Shown: positions 5,032-8,489 of the stretch, in pieces | Numbering within the stretch: the first letter of the stretch is position 1 | Layout: each line of letters begins with the position of its first letter | Assembly (NCBI GenBank): GCA_945936265.1 | Contig: CAMETB010000057.1 | Span: 1-8,489 of the forward strand | Reading direction: 5' to 3' | DNA from: an uncultured Clostridia bacterium | GTDB taxonomy: Bacteria > Bacillota > Clostridia > Oscillospirales > CAG-272 | Length of the DNA stretch: 8,489 bases | The notes under the pieces: model-generated | The model's input: the letters and a program-made list of their open reading frames with translations, nothing else | Told to the model about the DNA's origin: nothing | The model's database searches: none | Translations under genes and position numbers: made by a program

Positions 5032-6576
5032 TCAGAAATATTTTCTGTCAAGAGAACGCAGTTGTATTGCCTCGGCAAGATGCTTCGGCAAAATGTCCTG
5101 GGAGCCGTCAAGATCGGCAATGGTTCTTGCAAGCCGGAGTATCCTGTCGTGGCCTCTTGCCGAAAGGCCCAGAGTTTCAAACGCTCTTTTCATAATGCTC
5201 TGGCACTCGGTGGAGAGGACGCAGTATTTTCTTATTTGGCTTGCCTCCATTTGAGAATTGTGTGTTATGGGTGAGCCGTTTTCCCTTGTTTCGCCTGCAA
5301 AACGCGCCTCGGCAACTTTTCTCGCATTTGTAACGCGCTCGCGTATTTTTGATGAAGGCTCCTCCTTTGTGTCGGAGGAAAGTTGACTGTACTCAAGTGA
5401 TGGCACCTCTATTTGTATATCTATTCTGTCGAGCAGAGGACCGCTTATTTTTGAAAGATACCTTTTTATATCCTCGGGCTTGCAGGTGCAAGGGTGGGAG
5501 GGGTGTCCGTAATATCCGCATTTACACGGATTCATAGCGCAGACAAGCATAAATGAGCACGGGTATGTAATTCTGCCCGCCGCACGCGTTATAGTTATGG
5601 AGCCGTCTTCAAGCGGCTGGCGCAGAGCCTCGGTTACCTGCCTGTTAAACTCGGGCAACTCGTCAAGGAACAAAACTCCGTTGTCGGCAAGTGAAACTTC
5701 GCCCGGTACGGGGATTTTTCCACCACCCGCAAGGCTCGCCGCCGACATCGTGTGATGCGGAGAACGGAACGGTCTTGTGCGTAATATCGACACTCCCTCG
5801 GGCAAAATTCCGGAAACGGAGTGTATTTTCGTTGTTTCTATCGCCTCGTCGAAAGTCATCTCCGGCAAAATGGACGGTATTCTTTTGGCAAGCATTGACT
5901 TACCCGTGCCGGGAGGGCCTATAAGCAGAATGTTGTGACCTCCCGCCGCCGCTATTTCAATGGCTCTTTTTGCTTTTGCCTGACCTTTTACGTCCGCAAA
6001 ATCCGGATACTTCTCCTCGTGTTTTTCGTTTTTTTCTTCATACACGAATTTTTGAAGAGGGGTTATTCCGTTTAAGAAATCGACAAGTTCCCTCATATTT
6101 TTTACGCCGTAAACGTCAACTCCGCCGACTGCGCTGGCTTCCATCGCGTTTTCATATGGGACGAAAAGTTCCGTCTTGCCCTCGCGCTTTGCGGCAACCG
6201 CCATACAAAGAACGCCTCTTACGGGACGCACCGCGCCGGAGAGAGAAAGCTCTCCTATAAAGCATTTGTTTTCAAGAGAAACGCTTCTGCTTATACTTCC
6301 GCTGCTTTTCAGGATGCTTACGAGTAAGGCGAGATCAAAAGAAGAACCCTCTTTTTTTCTGTCTGCGGGGGCAAGATTGACTATTATTTCGCTGTCGGGG
6401 AACGGGAGCCCGGAATTGAGCGCGGCTGAACGAACCCTCTCCTTTGATTCTTTTACCGCGTTGTCAGGCAGCCCCACTATTTCAAAGCACGGCAGTCTGT
6501 TGGATGAATTACACTCGACGGACACTATGTATCCGTCTATGCCGAAAAGGCCCGCGGTATAAGCGCAACTTAACAA
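5032..6576 (-). CDS. comM: ComM/YifB-type Mg-chelatase-like AAA+ ATPase
   Basis: A 514-residue protein with the three domains of this family: an N-terminal ChlI/Lon-substrate-like domain (about 10-170), an AAA+ core with Walker A GPPGTGKS (220-227) and Walker B VLFLDE (301-306), and a C-terminal Mg_chelatase_C domain (about 410-510). RSPHHTMS (271-278), the cysteine cluster CxxxxCxC...CxC (346-365, possibly metal-binding) and LLDRIDI with a candidate arginine finger R384 are also typical. In Vibrio and Haemophilus, ComM is a hexameric branch-migration helicase that helps integrate transforming DNA. The role in Clostridia is untested here. The start is TTG at 6576-6574, giving MLSCAYTAGLFGIDGY, which matches the usual family N-terminus. 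GAGGTG lies 6 bases upstream. A farther in-frame ATG (6651) would add 25 atypical residues and lie upstream of the predicted promoter. Confidence 0.93.
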   Translation of the reverse strand: MLSCAYTAGLFGIDGYIVSVECNSSNRLPCFEIVGLPDNAVKESKERVRSAALNSGLPFPDSEIIVNLAPADRKKEGSSFDLALLVSILKSSGSISRSVSLENKCFIGELSLSGAVRPVRGVLCMAVAAKREGKTELFVPYENAMEASAVGGVDVYGVKNMRELVDFLNGITPLQKFVYEEKNEKHEEKYPDFADVKGQAKAKRAIEIAAAGGHNILLIGPPGTGKSMLAKRIPSILPEMTFDEAIETTKIHSVSGILPEGVSILRTRPFRSPHHTMSAASLAGGGKIPVPGEVSLADNGVLFLDELPEFNRQVTEALRQPLEDGSITITRAAGRITYPCSFMLVCAMNPCKCGYYGHPSHPCTCKPEDIKRYLSKISGPLLDRIDIQIEVPSLEYSQLSSDTKEEPSSKIRERVTNARKVAEARFAGETRENGSPITHNSQMEASQIRKYCVLSTECQSIMKRAFETLGLSARGHDRILRLARTIADLDGSQDILPKHLAEAIQLRSLDRKYF

Positions 6577-6582
6577 GCAAAA

Positions 6583-6588
6583 CACCTC
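6583..6588 (-). promoter_or_regulatory. Ribosome site fixing the TTG start of comM
   Basis: GAGGTG on the minus strand ends 6 bases before the TTG codon (6576-6574). No ATG or GTG candidate nearby gives both a ribosome site and the conserved N-terminus. Confidence 0.7.
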
Positions 6589-6617
6589 TTTTACGAAAAA
6601 ACGATAATCATGTAAAA

Positions 6618-6646
6618 ATTTTACCACGAAAAAAGCAGAAAGGCAA
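6618..6646 (-). promoter_or_regulatory. Predicted comM promoter
   Basis: On the minus strand, TTGCCT (6646-6641), a 17-base spacer and TAAAAT (6623-6618) are preceded by an extended TGG. The leader to the TTG start would be about 35 bases. Confidence 0.6.
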
Positions 6647-6673
6647 GACAAAAGCGAAAAAATATGGTAAAAT
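6645..6673 (+). promoter_or_regulatory. Predicted extended -10 promoter of the small RHH-like gene
   Basis: TAAAAT (6668-6673) is preceded by TGG (6665-6667). The -35 position (6645-6650, AAGACA) matches only in its last four bases and overlaps the comM -35 box on the other strand. Confidence 0.45.
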
Positions 6674-6696
6674 AAAGTCGAAAAGGGGTGATAAAA

Positions 6697-6897
6697 GTGA
6701 AAAAAGATAAACTTCTGAAAATCTGTATGAGCGACGAGATGGCTAAAAAGCTGTCGTTCGTCTGCAAAAGCGAGGGTATAAGCGTAAAGAACCAGATACT
6801 TGCTCTCGTTCGCCAGAAAATATCGTATTTCGAGAGAGTAAAAGGGAAAATAAGCACATCGGACGTGCCTACCGACGACTTTGAGGATGTCTTATGA
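6697..6897 (+). CDS. Small ribbon-helix-helix-like protein
   Basis: A 66-residue protein starting at GTG 6697, with AAGGGGTGAT (6683-6692) correctly spaced upstream. A GTG at 6688 in the same frame lies inside that ribosome site and is unlikely to be used. The layout fits a ribbon-helix-helix DNA-binding fold: a short strand (LLKICMS, 6-12), helix A (13-26), the turn GIS and helix B (30-47). A Ser/Asp-rich acidic tail follows. Such proteins act as dimers on operator DNA, or serve as antitoxins. No toxin gene follows within the next 150 bases. It is divergent from comM with overlapping promoters, so it could regulate that region or itself. The fold assignment is from pattern only, and a plain conserved hypothetical is the alternative. 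Confidence 0.65.
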   Translation: MKKDKLLKICMSDEMAKKLSFVCKSEGISVKNQILALVRQKISYFERVKGKISTSDVPTDDFEDVL

Positions 6898-6962
6898 TGT
6901 GACAAAAACGCATAAAACGCCAAAAAGACAAAAAATTCTTGAAAAAATATGAACGATATCTA

Positions 6963-6991
6963 TTGAAATTACAATGAAAAAGTGTTATCAT
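6963..6991 (+). promoter_or_regulatory. Promoter of the PFOR gene
   Basis: TTGAAA (6963-6968), a 17-base spacer and TATCAT (6986-6991) are preceded by an extended TGT. The leader would be about 50 bases. A second TATAAT at 7016-7021 has no partner -35. Confidence 0.65.
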
Positions 6992-7047
6992 TTATACGGC
7001 GATTATAAGTAAAATTATAATACACACACTATACGGAGGATTTTGTT

Positions 7048-8489
7048 ATGGTAACAAGAAAGAAACAGTCGATGGACGGTAATACCGCCGCCGCTACGGT
7101 CAGCTATGCGTTTACCGAAGTAGCAGCTATTTACCCCATCACCCCGTCGAGCGTCATGGCAGAACTTACTGACTCATGGTCCGCAACGGGACTCAAAAAC
7201 ATCTTCGGCGAAAAAGTGAAGGTCATGGAGATGCAGTCGGAAGCAGGCGCGGCAGGTACCGTTCACGGTTCCCTTGCGGCAGGTGCGCTCACAACGACTT
7301 ACACGGCATCACAGGGGCTTCTTCTTATGATCCCGAATATGTACAAAATAGCGGGAGAACTTCTTCCCAACGTAATTCACGTATCGGCTCGTTGCGTTGC
7401 GTCGCACGCGCTTAACATTTTCGGAGATCACTCCGACGTTTACGCCTGCCGTCAGACAGGTTATGCAATGCTCGCTGAGACCAATCCGCAGGAAGTTATG
7501 GACCTCGGCGCCGTTGCTCACCTTTCCACGATAAAGGGTAGAGTTCCGTTTATCAACTTCTTCGACGGATTCCGCACCTCTCACGAAATTCAGAAAATAG
7601 AGGTATGGGACTATAAAGATCTCGAGGAAATGGTAGACAAGGACGCTATCGCGGCGTTCCGTAAGAGAGCCATCAATCCGGAGCACCCGTCGCTTCGCGG
7701 CTCGGCTGAAAACGGGGATATATTCTTCCAGCACAGAGAGGCTTGCAACAAGTATTATCAGGCTCTCCCCGCAATTGTAGAGGAGTATATGAATAAGGTA
7801 AACGAGAAAATCGGTACCGATTATAAACTCTTTAACTACTACGGCGCACCCGACGCAGACAGAGTAATCGTCGCTATGGGCTCGGTATGCGACGTCTGCG
7901 AGGAAGTTATAGACTACTTAAACGCCAAGGGCGAAAAGGTAGGTCTTGTAAAGGTAAGACTTTACCGTCCTTTCGTTGCCGACAAACTTGTTGAGGCAAT
8001 ACCCGCAACCGTAAAGAAGATAGCCGTTCTTGACAGAACGAAGGAGCCCGGCTCCCTCGGAGAACCTCTTTACCTCGACGTTGTATCCGCTCTTGCGGTA
8101 AAAGGCGTAAAGGCAAAGGTTGTCGGCGGACGTTACGGACTCGGTTCCAAGGATACAACCCCTGCTTCAATATTCGCAGTTTATGACAACCTTAAGAAGA
8201 GAGAACCCAAGAATAACTTCACAATAGGAATTGTCGATGATGTTACCGGTCTTTCACTTCCCGAAAAAGTATTTGTCGATACCAGCGCAGAGGGGACTAT
8301 CTCCTGCAAGTTCTGGGGTCTCGGCGGTGACGGTACGGTCGGAGCAAACAAGAACTCCATAAAGATAATAGGCGACCATACCGACAAATATATTCAGGCA
8401 TATTTCCAGTACGACTCGAAGAAGACGGGCGGCGTTACGATATCTCACCTCCGTTTCGGCGACAAGCCCATAAAGAGTTCCTACTACAT
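7048..8489 (+). CDS. nifJ: Pyruvate:ferredoxin oxidoreductase, N-terminal 480 residues
   Basis: The frame is open from ATG 7048 to the window end, about 40% of the usual length (roughly 1,170 residues) of the single-chain enzyme. PFOR converts pyruvate, CoA and oxidised ferredoxin to acetyl-CoA and CO2 in anaerobes. Visible are YPITPSS (29-35), EMQSEAGAAG (61-70) then the conserved ALTTTYTASQGLLLMIPNMYKI (80-101), SARC (113-116), RLYRPF (324-329), LDRTKEPGS.GEPLY (348-362) and KFWGLGGDGTVGANKNSIKI (431-450). By comparison with Desulfovibrio africanus PFOR, T32, E65 and R115 correspond to the active-site Thr31, Glu64 and Arg114, so the active site looks intact. GGAGG (7035-7039) is 8 bases before the ATG. 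The iron-sulfur and thiamine diphosphate domains lie outside the window. Confidence 0.96.
   Translation, partial: MVTRKKQSMDGNTAAATVSYAFTEVAAIYPITPSSVMAELTDSWSATGLKNIFGEKVKVMEMQSEAGAAGTVHGSLAAGALTTTYTASQGLLLMIPNMYKIAGELLPNVIHVSARCVASHALNIFGDHSDVYACRQTGYAMLAETNPQEVMDLGAVAHLSTIKGRVPFINFFDGFRTSHEIQKIEVWDYKDLEEMVDKDAIAAFRKRAINPEHPSLRGSAENGDIFFQHREACNKYYQALPAIVEEYMNKVNEKIGTDYKLFNYYGAPDADRVIVAMGSVCDVCEEVIDYLNAKGEKVGLVKVRLYRPFVADKLVEAIPATVKKIAVLDRTKEPGSLGEPLYLDVVSALAVKGVKAKVVGGRYGLGSKDTTPASIFAVYDNLKKREPKNNFTIGIVDDVTGLSLPEKVFVDTSAEGTISCKFWGLGGDGTVGANKNSIKIIGDHTDKYIQAYFQYDSKKTGGVTISHLRFGDKPIKSSYY

Noticed and set aside
6577..6651. ATG start of comM 25 codons upstream
   Set aside because: The extra residues do not fit the family N-terminus, the ATG lies upstream of the predicted promoter, and TTG 6576 has its own ribosome site.
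6688..6696. Upstream GTG start for the small RHH-like gene
   Set aside because: This GTG is part of the ribosome site itself. GTG 6697 has the proper spacing.
7176..8448. Plus- and minus-strand ORFs within the PFOR gene
   Set aside because: They are shadows of the long open frame starting at 7048, which carries all conserved PFOR motifs.

Overview
The window looks like chromosome from an endospore-forming, low-to-moderate GC member of the Clostridia (Bacillota). The evidence is a clear SpoIIR (the forespore signalling protein), a pyruvate:ferredoxin oxidoreductase (PFOR) typical of anaerobic fermenters, strong AGGAGG-type ribosome sites, sigma-A-like promoters with 17-base spacers, and many U-tailed intrinsic terminators. 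No genus can be named from the sequence alone.

Layout. (1) 1-906: the 3' part of a nucleotidyltransferase-fold gene (+), ending at a bidirectional terminator shared with the convergent pfkA. (2) 907-2522: a minus-strand pair, stand-alone pncC/cinA C-domain then ATP-dependent phosphofructokinase. Each has a recognisable promoter, and no terminator is visible between them. (3) 2523-3584: a divergent plus-strand block with a tiny Thr/Asp-rich lipoprotein and spoIIR. The junction between these two holds a 14-bp hairpin that overlaps a sigma-F-like promoter and buries the spoIIR ribosome site. (4) 3645-3808: tRNA-Trp(CCA) with its own promoter and terminator. (5) 3771-5030: a repeat-rich island with an inverted repeat that includes the tRNA 3' end, heptamer repeats, a MITE-like element, palindromic repeats and several hairpins. 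It surrounds one AT-rich gene for a two-helix membrane protein with a possible GRAM/PH-like domain. (6) 5032-6897: comM/yifB-type AAA+ ATPase (-), with a TTG start, divergent from a small ribbon-helix-helix-like protein (+). Their predicted promoters overlap. (7) 7048 to the end: the first 480 residues of PFOR (nifJ), open at the window edge.

The genes do not form one pathway. PfkA and PFOR belong to glycolysis and pyruvate oxidation, PncC to NAD salvage, SpoIIR to sporulation, and ComM-type proteins to DNA recombination during uptake. The most interesting signal is regulatory: the spoIIR junction, where a read-through transcript and a transcript starting inside the hairpin would fold differently. 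I did not find a convincing new multi-gene system. The repeat island around the orphan membrane protein is the other place that deserves attention.
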